In this document: one piece after another, positions 11,044 through 22,820 of the stretch | How the letters are laid out: every line of letters begins with the position of its first letter | Position numbering within the stretch: position 1 is the first letter of the stretch | Origin: Magnaporthiopsis rhizophila | Lineage: Eukaryota; Ascomycota; Sordariomycetes; Magnaporthales; Magnaporthaceae | DNA length: 64,000 nucleotides | Assembly (NCBI GenBank): GCA_003049465.1 | Contig: PYSS01000007.1 | Coordinates: 62,001 to 126,000 of the forward strand | Reading direction: 5' to 3' | The notes under the pieces: model-generated | Told to the model about the DNA's origin: nothing | What the model saw: the letters and a program-made list of their open reading frames with translations, nothing else | The model's database searches: none | Program-made: the position numbers and the translations under genes

Positions 11044-11945
11044 TGTGGCGGGAAAAGGCCGGTGTTCGGCGGCAGAATGGGAGTATAGCGAATTGCGATG
11101 CAGATCAAGCGTTTGACGAGATCAGAGAATGCGGCTGGCTCCCGTTATGTAAAGCCTGACGGTTGGGTTGGAATCTCGACGGGTCGTAAGTTGCTATTTG
11201 GAGGTCACGGGTAGATGTGGATATGTTGGTTAGCTTTTTTGTCAGCCTTCAAAGCACCACAACCCCACCCCCACTATGGATAGCCAGGTGCCGGTTCGAG
11301 CTTGGGACAGACACAGAAATGACTAGGAACTCGCACGGCTACGAATGACTCACTATGGACCATCAATGGAGAGGTTTTGTTCAGACGGTTATCACAATGA
11401 CCGACTTGGTTCGTTAATGGTCTACATGTTATTTACCTAGCCATAGACACTTGGAGGCCAAGGATTGAAGAGCCGCCCTGCCTGGGAGCCGGAGGCAATC
11501 AATATCACGTCCATGGGGGAGGGTGGGGAAGGGCTTGCCCCGCCACTGATACAGCGAGGCTGCATTAAAAAATAAGAATGAGTGCAAATATGAGTGGACG
11601 CACGCCACCCACCGATAATGACAAATTGTATGCTAGCAGCCCATGTTATTTTACTGCTACTTACCTAGGTAGGTAGTAGAAGGTAATGAGCAAGCGCAAA
11701 CGTGGGAGGAAGTATGGTGTCTCCTACCTCATAGTCTTGTTGGGTACCCACCTTTGTGTCAAACTGGGGCCGGGCACCATTGCATTTGAAACATCAGACA
11801 CTGGAGAGGCCAGGCCAGGCACGGTGCCACATCCACCTGCCCAGCAAGGGCAAAACCACAACCGCTACCTACAAACACAAAGACAGCCCGACGGGGCACC
11901 GCGTCGAGGAGCCCGGATCATGGAAGTCGGTCCCGTGTCAGGACC
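11044..11945. promoter_or_regulatory. Divergent promoter region SUP35 / Ran-binding gene
   Basis: About 900 bp between the two start codons. It contains TTACCTAGGTAGGTAG at 11661-11676 and TTACCTAG at 11433-11440. No gene seen. Confidence 0.5.
11661..11676. repeat. CCTAGG-centred palindromic motif
   Basis: TTACCTAGGTAGGTAG, one of several CCTAGG-centred palindromes in spacers of this window. Confidence 0.6.
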
Positions 11946-13859
11946 ATGGACGCCCTACTTGCAAGACTCGGGGCACAGGCCATGAATATGGCCATCCGCT
12001 CAGGCATCGCTCTGACTTCAACGTATGCCGTCCAACAGTGCTCACGGCTGCTCAAAACCGTTGATGACAAGTCGGTCCGCGCAGAACTAAGAGCGCTGCA
12101 GCAGGAGCTTGATGAGAGAATCAAGGTAGGAGAAGGCGTCTATCGAAACCACCCATTTGCTCGCTCGAGACCGTGTCTGAAATCCTCCTACCTGCCTGTG
12201 CTCTAGATCATCGCGCCGGCTATAGATCTGATAGAATTCAAGGCCGGCCGGGGTAATGCTTTCCTGGAGAGCGCGGTTCCTTTGGCAAAGTCTCTACGCC
12301 GACGCATCGTGGCTCTCGGGAAACAGCTCGACGATGTGGCCGGGGCGGAGGAAGAATTGCGGCAGTCCAGGAACGCTGCTTCCAGGGCCCGCGCCTCGGG
12401 CTCGCAGTCGGCCCAGCTTCGCGGCGTCATGGAGGAAATGAAGCACCTCCTCGCGAGGATAGAGCGTGACGCGCACATGCTACAGTTTTCCATCAGCGCA
12501 TCGGGAGAGAACCTGTCAACCTCGCTGCCACCAGGCGTCTCTCCATCTCGGCTTATGCAAGCCAGTACTTTTATCAGCATCGGCGACACTCAATTCGCCA
12601 GCAATCCGTGTAGGCCTGTGCAGATTGGCCCGGCATTCACACTCTCGCTTTACCTGCTGTTTGTGGGCCACAGTGCCGACTCTGCACAGCTGTCCACTAC
12701 CACTGGCACGGGATCGGATTCCAACCGCAGCCTTCAGAACGCCGGTGCGCTTGAGCGGGAACCATACGGGCTTGGCGAAGGCGAGAGAAAACCTATTTGG
12801 CAAGAGGTTCTTCATAAGGCTCGGACAAGACTCTGCAGGATCCCTTACGGCTGGGAGTTTGATCGCGAATGTGGCTATCGCCCGACAATCTCCGGGTCTT
12901 TGCGCTCGCCGTCGCCAAGCGAGTTTTCATATCACTTGGAGATCATTGAGGACCTGGACGATGGTCGCGTCCATGACCAAGAGGGCAACTGCCTGGGATC
13001 TTTTGACGACCTGCCCTTGGCTGGCATCAGAGAGTCCATTCCCGTTTATCAAGTGTCCAAGATCTTCTATACCAACACCGGCAGCATCCTGAACATCGGG
13101 ACCGCCTCGGGGAGTGACAACAGCTCGGCGCTTCTGCTGAAGAGAGACCCAACTGCCACCGCACCCAGTCAGCTCGTTGAGAATATGCTTCAGGATCAGG
13201 GCACAACAAACCCGGATTCTGATGATGACAAGATAGAAAGTCAGATCTTACAGGAAGAGACTGACTTCCAAATCCGACGAGAAACTCGAAGTTGGAGTCA
13301 GAGCAAGCATGCTCCTGAGCACTCTCCCGCGGGATGGAGCTTTCCCAGACATCTCGATACGGAGTGGATGGCGTTAGAAGTGTTTTCCGACAGCGGAGAC
13401 GATGACAGCAGCTCATGCACCGAGGATGACGCGAGCGAAGACGAGATAAAAGCTGTTCAAGTGAACCGGGGAGGCAAAGACAAGCGATTATCCTTGGACT
13501 CGAGGCTTATAGCTCAGATTCGGGACGTGTCACTTGGGCCGCAGCACGAAATAACCACCAGCCCATCATCGTCCCGCTTAGAACTCGGCGAGGCAGCCAG
13601 CCCCGAGGCGGTGATTGCTCGGGCCTCGCCGTTTGGGGCTATTACGTCGTCTCTCTCACTGTTGGAGGTTCTTATTCGCTTGACGAGCCTCCAGGAGTTT
13701 CAGCAGGCGTCCCACCTTTCGATACCCGATCACATCCTCACGTTCTTCTTGGAAGAAACGGCCACAACGGGGTTCTCGGGCGAACAGCAATTGAAGGCTC
13801 GGGTAGAGGCGCAGAAGAAGGTCGGTTTTGATCCGTATAACGATGGTCCTGCGAGGTGA
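11946..13859 (+). CDS. yrb30: RanGTP-binding protein, Yrb30-type
   Basis: Exons 11946-12125 and 12207-13859 (intron 81 bp, phase 0) give 610 aa. The N-terminus MDALLARLGAQAMNMAIRSG and the segment RLLKTVDDKSVRAELRALQQ match, from memory, the fungal Ran-binding family that includes yeast Yrb30, a cytosolic protein that binds RanGTP and limits its RanGAP-stimulated hydrolysis. A helical region (about 40-140) is likely coiled coil. The middle includes PIWQEVLHKARTRLCRIPYGWEFDRE, written here as separate family-like blocks PIWQEVLHKAR and RIPYGWEFDRE. An acidic Ser-rich stretch (DSGDDDSSSCTEDDASEDE) follows, then a C-terminal SLLEVLIRLTSLQEFQQ block ending KKVGFDPYNDGPAR. The ATG is the first in the exon and follows CAGGACC. 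Family assignment is fairly firm; the precise role is inferred from yeast. Confidence 0.8.
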
Positions 13860-14493
13860 TTGCGGACGGTCTGTCTAGGTAGATATAGATAGAACATGCA
13901 AAGAGTCGACCTCATCGGAAAACCAATGGAGCCGTCCCCTTTGCCAAGATTGAGGTGGAGCGTCTAGGTAGGCTGTGAAGAGAGCGCACAAGTCACATGA
14001 TCACCTACTCCTACCGCGCCCCACAGTTACCCCTGTTTGGTTGCCTTGACAGTGCTCCAATGTTTACAGATGGAGACTGCAGCCTGTAGGAGCAACGCAC
14101 GACCAACAGCCAACAAGCGAATCGGGGAGACCGAAGTACCGCCCACATCGAAAGGAGGAAACAAAAGGAGGAGATCAACCTGCACACCGACTTGAGGCAG
14201 CTGCGCCGTCAGGGCTCTTCTGATTTCTTTGCGCCGAAATAGCTTGTGAAGTTGGTACGACTAGCGCCTGTTTGTTTTGTGGCACTGCCTTCTGTTTGCT
14301 CAGCCCGCTGACGGCCACTTTTCCACAATATTCAAGAAAACTCGGCGTAGACTCTGGATTCCCGCCCACAAACACTACCAAAAGCAGGGACGCTCGAGAT
14401 TCATGTCGGCAGCCCTCGGTCGAAGCCAGCGGACCCGCCGACGACTACGAAAGGCCACCACCGCCCCCGCAGATCACCTATCACTACCCCGCC
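13860..14493. other. Tandem intergenic region
   Basis: 634 bp between the Ran-binding gene and the SNF2 gene. It contains CTAGGTAG-like motifs (about 13876 and 13962). The frame of the SNF2 gene stays open upstream of its ATG to about 14272 but has no ATG there, so I treat this as 5' leader. Confidence 0.55.
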
Positions 14494-17400
14494 ATGGCGC
14501 GCTCACGTAGCGCGTCCTTCTCGGACGACGACATCGAGTTTGTGGGCTCACAAATGCTCGCTGAGGCCAAGTCCCAGGCCAAGTCGCCTCTTCGGCCGGC
14601 CAGCGGCAACAGAGAAACAATCAACATTCCCAGCAGCCCCGCCAGCGCAGCCAAGACCCCCGGAACGGCTACTGTGGAATTTGGACGACCATCAATACCA
14701 TCCTCGCAGCAGCCCAAGGCGTTCTCATCTCTCTACAAGAAGGAGAAGAAGTCAAACGTCTTTTTGCAGCCCCAGCGCCGCCCCGAGCACCACAGGGGCC
14801 ACCTCATCTCCGGGCCCAGGGCCCTCAAATACAACGACAAGGACGCGCCGCCCCTTCCCGTCTACACCTCCCTCCCAGCCCAGCGCGACAGCAGTAGCAA
14901 CGCCGGTGCATCCATGTACTCGCAGTCTGCCGCGTTCGATGACCATGTCTTCTACACGGACCCCAAGAAAGCCACTGACGATCTCAAGGCTCTGTTGGAG
15001 GGTGGCATGGACGAGGACGACGAGGAGGATGGCAAGAAGGAGGGGGAGAAGGAGGAGATAATCGATGATGGCTCACTGGAGGGCATCAATGTCAAGCTCT
15101 TGCCACATCAACAGGAGGGAGTCGAGTGGATGAAGGGGCGCGAACTTGGTCCCGTCAAGCGAGGCAAGGTCCCCAAGGGCGGGATCCTGGCAGACGACAT
15201 GGGGCTCGGCAAGACGCTGCAGTCTATTTCTCTCATCATAAGCAGTCCCAAACCCGCCAAGGACGGTGTGGGCTGGAAAAAGCACTACGACGCTATCGGC
15301 AAAGGCACACTAGTCGTGGCCCCGCTGGCGCTGATCCGGCAATGGGAGGCTGAGATCGCCGAGAAGGTCTCGGGCGACAAGCGGCTCAGTGTTTGCGTCC
15401 ATCACGGCCCAAACCGGACCAAAAAATACACGGAACTGGCCAAATACGACGTGGTTATCACAACCTATCAGATCCTGGTGTCTGAGCATGGTCACTCGAC
15501 CGATGCCGTCGGCGCTGGCTGCTTCGGCATACACTGGTTTCGGGTTATACTGGACGAGGCGCACAGCATCAAGAATCGCAATGCAAAAGCGACCAAGGCC
15601 TGCTGCGCCCTGCGTGCGGAATTTCGCTGGTGTCTCACAGGAACACCAATGCAGAACAACTTGGACGAGCTGCAGAGCTTGGTCAACTTCCTGCGTATCG
15701 CTCCGTATGACGATCTCAAGCACTGGCGCGAGTACATCGATCAGCCGATGAAAGGCGGCAAGGGCCATCTCGCCATCCGTCGCCTCCACAGTATCCTCCG
15801 CTGCTTTATGAAACGCCGCACCAAGGAGATCTTGAAGGAGGAGGGTGCACTCAACCCGGGAGGAAAGAAGGCGCTCGAGGCCGCGGCTGCCAAGGGTGGC
15901 GGTGAGGCGCCCACGGCGCCAGCCTTCAAAGTCACCGAGCGCAAGGTCGTCGCCGTGTCAGCCAAGTTCTCGCCTGCGGAGAGAAGGTTCTACGCCAGGC
16001 TTGAAGAGCGCGCCGACGAGAGTCTGCAGAGGATGATGAAAGGGAGGGTCAACTACGCCAACGCCCTGGTGCTTTTGCTGCGTCTGCGCCAGGCCTGCAA
16101 CCACCCGAAACTAGTCGGCGTCAAGCCGGAGAAGGACAAAGATGCCCTTTCCATGGACACTGTACAGCCAAAGAAAGCCGAAGCGGACATTGATGCCCTG
16201 GCGGATGCCCTTGGTGGCATGGGCATCGAGTCCAAGCAGTGCGATGTCTGCATGAGTGACCTGACAAAAGAGGAGGCGAGCAAGGGGCGATCGGTCTGCG
16301 AAGCTTGCGAGGAGGATCGTGCTGAATTCAACGCAGAGGGCCCCGAGAGAAGGAGGCCAAAGAAGGATAGGAAGAAGAAGAAAGCCTTCAAAAAGGTGGC
16401 CAGGGAAATCGCCAAGCTGGATGCAAAGAAGCGGAAGCCGAGGAATCGGATGGCTGTGATAGACAGCGATGACGAGGAGGATGATGCCAGCTGGATTGTT
16501 GGGGAGGACCAACGCGGTGCCCTACGCCTTGGCAAAGCCGGCGGCGAAGAAGACGAAAACGCTGAGGGTGGCGGAGAATGGCTCGAGTCCGAAGACTCGG
16601 CCCATCACTCTGAAGACGAACAAGACGACGGGAGTCGTCTCAGCAGCTTCATCGTTGACGACGAAGATGACAAGAGCAAAGTAACCAGGGTGGAAGACTC
16701 TGACGATGATTCCTTGGCTTCCGTCTCAGAGATCCACGCCAAGGCCTCGAAGAAAGAGGCCAGCACGCTGGATGAGTCCGGTGTCAGCTCCGACTCCGGA
16801 TCAGAGTCCGAGTCCGACTCGGAAGCGGACTCGGCGGTTTCTGGATCGGACGAAGAGTCGGACGACGAGCAGTGGGACAACAGAGATTCGTCCGGGCGTG
16901 TGGTGCCGTCAGCCAAAATCCGAAACCTTCTCGAGATCCTTCATAAGGAGGCTCAGGAACACAAGTTCATCGTCTTCTCGCAGTTCACCTCCATGTTAGA
17001 TCTTATCGAGCCTTTCCTGGATAAGGATGGGTTCAAATATGCACGCTACGACGGGTCGATGAAGAACGAGCTGCGAGAGGAAAGCCTGCATGCCCTCCGC
17101 AACGACAAAAAGACACGCTTGCTACTCTGCAGTCTAAAGTGCGGATCTCTCGGGCTCAATCTCACGGCCGCCACGCGGGTGGTCATCTTGGAGCCGTTTT
17201 GGAACCCGGTAAGCCCAGAGACAGGGTCGGAAAGTAATGACGCTATACATCACTCGCACCTTGGCGAGGAGAAGAAAAAAAAGAAAACACTAACGCCATG
17301 CCTTATACAGTTTATCGAAGAGCAGGCCATCGATCGCGTCCACCGCTTGACACAGACAGTTGACGTGATTGTTTACAAGCTCACGGTCGAAAAGTCGGTC

Positions 17401-17679
17401 GAGGAGAGGATCCTGGAGCTTCAGAACAAGAAGAGGCTTCTCGCAGAGCAGGCAATCGAGGGAGGTATGAAGAAAAAGGACGCTCTCGGACTCGGACTCC
17501 AAGAAATGCTTGCGCTCTTCAACCACGACCGCACCAGCTTCGGTCCCGCCGGCGACAACTTTGTCGTCCAAGATGCCGGCGATACTTCGACGGCATCGTA
17601 CGACGAATTCGGTCGCAAGAAGGCCAGCAGGCAGGCGGCTCGGCCACAAGTCGACTCGGCGTTCAGCCGCCGGTGGTAG
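14494..17679 (+). CDS. SNF2-family DNA-dependent ATPase, Rad5/Rad16-like
   Basis: Two exons, 14494-17208 and 17311-17679, 1027 aa, nuclear chromatin/DNA-repair class ATPase. Motif I is DDMGLGKT (K240), motif II DEAH (354-357), then LTGTPMQNNLDELQ. The second RecA lobe begins HKFIVFSQFTSMLD (about 823) and ends WNP|FIEEQAIDRVHR across the intron. Between the lobes lies a long insert with CDVC (583-586) and CEAC (602-605), followed by Lys-rich and very acidic Ser/Asp-rich stretches. A Rad5-type C3HC4 RING is not seen; the four cysteines look like a small zinc ribbon. Start: ATG at 14494 in GCCATGG, first ATG of the frame. The 102-nt intron contains no stop. Closest relatives could be Rad5/HLTF, Rad16 or Uls1/Rrp1-type translocases; I cannot decide. 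Confidence 0.88.
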   Translation: MARSRSASFSDDDIEFVGSQMLAEAKSQAKSPLRPASGNRETINIPSSPASAAKTPGTATVEFGRPSIPSSQQPKAFSSLYKKEKKSNVFLQPQRRPEHHRGHLISGPRALKYNDKDAPPLPVYTSLPAQRDSSSNAGASMYSQSAAFDDHVFYTDPKKATDDLKALLEGGMDEDDEEDGKKEGEKEEIIDDGSLEGINVKLLPHQQEGVEWMKGRELGPVKRGKVPKGGILADDMGLGKTLQSISLIISSPKPAKDGVGWKKHYDAIGKGTLVVAPLALIRQWEAEIAEKVSGDKRLSVCVHHGPNRTKKYTELAKYDVVITTYQILVSEHGHSTDAVGAGCFGIHWFRVILDEAHSIKNRNAKATKACCALRAEFRWCLTGTPMQNNLDELQSLVNFLRIAPYDDLKHWREYIDQPMKGGKGHLAIRRLHSILRCFMKRRTKEILKEEGALNPGGKKALEAAAAKGGGEAPTAPAFKVTERKVVAVSAKFSPAERRFYARLEERADESLQRMMKGRVNYANALVLLLRLRQACNHPKLVGVKPEKDKDALSMDTVQPKKAEADIDALADALGGMGIESKQCDVCMSDLTKEEASKGRSVCEACEEDRAEFNAEGPERRRPKKDRKKKKAFKKVAREIAKLDAKKRKPRNRMAVIDSDDEEDDASWIVGEDQRGALRLGKAGGEEDENAEGGGEWLESEDSAHHSEDEQDDGSRLSSFIVDDEDDKSKVTRVEDSDDDSLASVSEIHAKASKKEASTLDESGVSSDSGSESESDSEADSAVSGSDEESDDEQWDNRDSSGRVVPSAKIRNLLEILHKEAQEHKFIVFSQFTSMLDLIEPFLDKDGFKYARYDGSMKNELREESLHALRNDKKTRLLLCSLKCGSLGLNLTAATRVVILEPFWNPVSPETGSESNDAIHHSHLGEEKKKKKTLTPCLIQFIEEQAIDRVHRLTQTVDVIVYKLTVEKSVEERILELQNKKRLLAEQAIEGGMKKKDALGLGLQEMLALFNHDRTSFGPAGDNFVVQDAGDTSTASYDEFGRKKASRQAARPQVDSAFSRRW
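17209..17310 (+). other. Stop-free 102-nt intron in the SNF2 gene
   Basis: Donor GTAAGC, CTAAC branch site, acceptor ATACAG. Length is a multiple of three and no stop lies in frame, so retention would insert 34 residues between helicase motifs V and VI. Splicing restores the conserved WNPFIEEQAIDR, so it is an intron. Confidence 0.85.
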
Positions 17680-19806
17680 CGTCGCATCGACGCCGATGCT
17701 TATTCAGTCACGCATCTCTTTTGTTTTGTTTTCATGCTGTGTCATCGTCTACTCACTATGGTGGCTGCATGTATGCTTGCGTTCAGGACCTGCGAATGGC
17801 CAAGGTGTGTGTGTTGATGAGAATGAAGGCGTCGTTGGTTATAGAGTGAAGAGTCACCTAGGGTTGGTCTACACAGTCACGAACGACGATACCGAACTCA
17901 ATAGATCGGGCGGCTAGATATTCCCCCTCTTCTCAGGCTGTTGCCTTCTCGTCCTTGGTCTTCGCCATTTTGAGAGGCCATTGATAGTCCGACTCGAAGC
18001 ACAGGGCCTTGGCATAAGTACAGACTCGCGACAGGGAAAGACGGACTGGCTCTTGCGCCATGGTAGTGCGCGGACGCATTTTAGGGCAGGATGACTCAAT
18101 TCAACCCCTGGCGGTGACTCTTCGCCGGGGTTGGATACCGGCATGCGGCATGGGGCTATCATGTTGGGCGTGTTTGGTCGACAATTTCGTGATTTGCTGA
18201 CGCCATTGATCCACGGCTTGTAGGGCTCCACGCCTGGGAGTTACAGCTGCTCAGAGGCATACATGTCACATTATTTAGGGAGGGAACACGGGAACAAACG
18301 AATGCGGTAATCCACAGAGAGATGTGTGAGGATCTTCAAGTGTTTTACGGGGAGAGTGGTATGTAGGTCAGACCAAGTCATATCGTCAACGAAGCCTAAG
18401 CAAGGTTAGGCGTCTCGCGCGCCTGGTGCACCTAGGCCAGATCGATACCTCATCGATGCTTTCAGTTCAAACCTCTCCTTTGAACGAAGCTTCCGCTGTC
18501 GGCGAGGAAACTGGGCACGGGATGCTGGCAGCTGGCGTGGGGGTGGTGGAGTGGAGGTCAGCCTCTCCACAGCCGCCAATCATACCGCTCCATAGCCCCA
18601 TATGGACCCGCTTTGTTATCAAAGTCCCGACGCTTAACCCGGCTCGGCAGCCGAGCCGCTCGATAGCTAGCAGCTGTGCTGGATCGCTATGACTCGGTGG
18701 CTCCAGGTACCCCAAAGTGCCGTCAGTTTGCTGCAACTCGGCTCCCCAGACCCAGGCTACCAGCACGGTCAAAGCACCAACCAGGCAGGCTCTGGTCAGG
18801 CGCTTGATGGGCCTCCAACACCTCTTCCTTTCGACCCTGTTCGTCTGCCTGTACGGTCTCCCGTACACCTCCCTCGGGCAGGCAGGGCCCGTTTTACCGA
18901 GCCAACCACGCGCCGACACCCACTTGCCTGCTTGTTTCGCTCGGGGAGTCGGGCTGCATGCCTCGACCTGTGCTTGGTAGTCCACGGTGCACGGCAAGGA
19001 AGCCAGCCACGGAGGCCAAGCCTCGATCGAGGGCCAGTCGGGGCCAGGCAAACAATTTGGCTTCCGAGAGGCAGCGAATCCAGACAGCCGAAATCACCTG
19101 CAGGTCTCGGGCAGCCCAGCAAAGCCAATAGCGTGGCTACACAAGGTGCGACCCGGGGCGACCACTGATTGAAGGGCCCAGAGCCATGTACCTGCCGTAA
19201 CCCTGCCTTCGACTCCTCCGCCCGCATCCATCCGCCATCCGCCTCTCTCCACCACATGCGCGGCCGCCGCCCCAACGTCCTGGGCCGCCGACCGTCCGCG
19301 ACAGAACAAAAACCCGACTCAACCCCCTACTTTTGGATACCGCCAGCCAACATCTACCTCTGTGCTTGGCAACCTCGTTTCTGCCTACCTACGTATACAA
19401 ATCAGAGTTCGACCGATAGCCTGCGTATCCAAATCCGCGTGGGGGCTCTTGAGCACTCCCCCGAGGCCTACTTAGTTGCGCGAGACTCAGTGCCAGGCCG
19501 TATCAAACATGGAGACGCCGCTGCTCTCTGGAGAGGAAACGCATTCCGCATAAACAAGCACGTTGTTTACCGCGCCTCGACCACAACTCCGCCGCCCACC
19601 GCCGGGGCTTGGAGCCGCCGCGTTCCGCCCAGCGGCACTCGACGGCCCTTCTCTGATTTGCCCATCCTTCACGGCCGTGGACGTCGACACCTTCACCGGG
19701 AACTGTAGCCGTCATTGTGACCTCCACCTTTTAACCCATCCCTGAGCGTAGCGACTCCCACCCCCCACACCTGCGCCTGCCTGCGTCACCGCTTGCTGTG
19801 CCGAAA
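17680..19806. other. Intergenic region upstream of ATG13
   Basis: 2.1 kb with only overlapping short frames and no recognisable protein motif. CCTAGG motifs at about 17859 and 18430. It probably includes the ATG13 promoter and leader. Confidence 0.55.
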
Positions 19807-22800
19807 ATGCACCAGCAGTCGCGATATCCGCCGAGGGTCTCCTCACCTGCATCCAACTTGCAGACAAATCCGACCAGAACCAATAACCCGAGGGACGGTC
19901 TTGGAGCCGGGACCCGTTCGAGGGCATCCTCGAGCGCCGCAGGCCAAGACGGCGGCCAGGGGGGCTCTGGGACACCGGACGGTTCGCCGGCCCCGGGGCC
20001 CACCCGTGAATCAGTCAAGAAGCTCGATCAGATAATACAAGTACGTTACGCGTGTGCGCGACAATGACCTTTGTCTCTTCTTCTGCCTCAGCCGGTATCA
20101 TTTCGAGAGAACTGACGGGACCCTTGTTACCTCTCTAGAACTTCCATGTAAAAGCCGCGGTGCTTATCCTGCAGTCCAGGACACCGACAACACCAACTGC
20201 AGCCTCGAGGAAAGGCGACGGAAGGAAGACCAACAAATGGGTGTGTTTTGAGACCCCTTTTTTGCTCCCCTGTGATCGAGGCTGACGGTAGTGTTACCAG
20301 TTTCAAATCGAGACGGACGAAATAGATGATTTCAGGGAAGAACTGCGGGTCTGGAAGACTTGCGGAGGCTTCGAGAACAGGCCACCTCCCATGATAATGG
20401 AAACATATCTGGACGCATCCGGCCTCTCGCCCGGTCAAAGTCTGGTGGTGACGGACGACAGCGGAAACATGTGGGATGTCCTGGAAGCCCTCAATTCCGA
20501 CTCATCCAGCGAGGGCAGCTCTCCATCCAGGTCCCGCAAACGCAATACTGAGGTTGTCCTCGAGAGGTGGAGGATCGAGCTCAAGTGCCTGCCCAGTGAT
20601 GACACGGAGGATTTCGGCCCCACGCTGCCGGCGATCTACAAGAAAAGCATAGTCTTTTTCAGATCCCTGTTCGTCAGCACCAAGATCCTTCCCGCCTGGA
20701 GGCTCGCGCGGCAGTCGCTAGCGAGACCGCCGGCCAACTCGGCCCTGCAAGTGCGCTGCCGCTTTGTCTTTGGCGACCCCGATCCATCTGGTTTCGACCT
20801 TCTTCGCCAGCCGCTCTACGATGGACGGGACGCCGTTACCGACTATATCTTCGGAGACCTTGAAGTCCCAGTAGGGAGGTTCTACGCGTCCGTAACATAT
20901 CGCAATGACTTCGGCTTTCGCATCGACGACTCTGAGGCTCTCTTGAGCTCCCGATTCATAGGCGTCGACGACCAGATGTTCAAGCCGTCTCTGCCACAGC
21001 GGCAGGCGGGTCGCCGGGACTCATCCTATACAGCCGACATGGCCTCGTTGTCGACGCGCCGTCGAGATGAGAAGCAGCCGCCAGAACAACAAACGTACGG
21101 AAGCCTTTCGACGTTCCACGGCGCCGGGGCTCTCGGTACCAGCCCCTTGTCCGCCCTCAGGGCAGTGCGGCCTGCTGGATCCGACACCAGTTCTCCTGTG
21201 GGATCGGCAAACGCCAGCGTCGAACCAGAACCGCCGCACTCCCTGCCCATCTCCGGGTACGCCGGCTCTGCTCGGCCATCTCTGAGGGGCAATGACGGCC
21301 ATTCCCGGCGCCCCTCTGTATCGTTCCAGCCCTTCAAGGCTGGCTCGCTTTCCGGATCGCCAAGGGTTCAGGACACCGACGTCCCAGCTTCGCCCAGCTC
21401 TCTGGCGAGGCAGTCGGCGCTCGGGGCGTTTCATGCGGCTAGAAACCGTAACTCGTTGACAGCCGGCATGGCGGCCTCGTTGCGAGGCGGGCCCCCAGGC
21501 TCAGACGCGGCGGGTAGTGCGTCGCCAAGGCCAGGGAGTCGTTACAGCAGCAGCTTTACTCACAGGCGAGGCAAGTCGTCGTTTGGGGGTACCAGCAGGG
21601 CCGGCGACGATGACCAAGGTAGCAGCGGCAAACAGAGCCTGTCGTCATCTGTCCAGCCCGGCTCTGGTCTGCTGGCTGAGGCCGCGGGAGCGAGCTCGGG
21701 ATCGATACAAGCCGATGATGAGAACATCTCCGAGTTCTTGAAAGTTCTCGACAGCAAGAGGACACTTCAGAGCCTGGAGCCGACGGCCAAGACTAGGGAG
21801 GCATCCGCCAAGAGGACCGTGGCACAGCTCTCGAAATTCCAGCTCATGCGAGAGTCCAACAACTCGCTGACAGAGTCCATGTCTTCATCCATGCAGCTAC
21901 AGCGATCTTCCGGTTCTTATAGCCGGCAGCCAAGCGGGCCGGGCATGTTGAACCCAGCATCACTGTCGGCGTCCTTGTCTCCAAGCAAACCGCTTTCACC
22001 GCACACACCCCACACTCCAGCGATACCGTCCCGGTTGAGCGAAAATGCGATCATCGACCATCAAGCCCAGGTTCAAGCTCAAGCCCAGGCGCAAGCTACG
22101 CACAGAGCCGTGGTTGGGGTCAGTGCATCGGCCACGCGCAGTGCCACAACAAGCGCCGGGTCGGGCCGCCAGGAGGGCGCTACGGCCATCGACATACCCG
22201 TGTCCCCGCGCCTTCAGCAGGCACACCGTCGCTCCAGTTCTGTGGCACATCAGAATCGGGCGCTTCTCGAAGATGATGAGACGCCGGACCTCCCATTTGC
22301 GGGAAACCGGAGCATTAGCCTAGGCGCAGATAGTCGTGAGCCCGTCTCGAGATTGAGTGGGCTGGGATTGATTGACAGGACTGGTTCCGGGTCGGCCGAA
22401 GGACCATCGCTACTGCAGCCCGCCGTGGAGATTCGTTCGTTAGCGGTGGCGCTCAGGTCAGCGTCATCGACGGAACCAGAGGATAAAAATCTCTCGGCAG
22501 GGCTCCTGTCGGGCACCACAGCTTCTTCGTACCGATTACGGTATACGGGAAGCATTGGTCGAGGGCAGCGGCGACCAACTCCCCCGCAGTCCTCGCGCGG
22601 GAGCTTCACTGGATCCGGGTCTGGCGGCAGGTACGGCGTAGGGAGCACGCGTGGCACTGGGGACAACGAGGCAGATGATGAGCCGCTCGTGTTTGACATG
22701 TCGGAGCTTGAGCGGCCGCAGGGGCGGGCGAGCCTCGAGGAGCCCCGGGGTGGCGCCCCCTTGGGGACGAGTGAGAGGGGAGGTTATGACGCCCACCGTG

Positions 22801-22820
22801 GCTCCAACCGGCGTTGGTGA
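19807..22820 (+). CDS. ATG13: Autophagy-related protein 13, regulatory subunit of the Atg1 kinase complex
   Basis: Exons 19807-20040, 20139-20240 and 20301-22820 give 951 aa. The N-terminal half (about residues 70-320) has the HORMA-domain signature of Atg13: VKKLDQIIQ|NFHVKAAVLILQSR across the first intron, NKW|FQIETDEIDDFREELRVWK across the second, PPPMIMETYLD, LERWRIEL, YKKSIVFFRSLFVSTKILPAW, and DFGFRIDDSEALLSSRF. The C-terminal 600 residues are Ser/Pro/Gly-rich and disordered, the region known in yeast to bind Atg1 and Atg17 and to be phosphorylated by TORC1 and PKA. Known role: nutrient-controlled induction of autophagy at the phagophore assembly site. Start: first ATG in frame, in the context GAAAATGC. 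Donors GTACGT and GTGTGT; both introns keep phase 0. Confidence 0.95.

Noticed and set aside
18467..19275. Overlapping 159-194-aa frames upstream of ATG13
   Set aside because: Frames on both strands overlap each other, lack motifs and intron logic; treated as promoter DNA.
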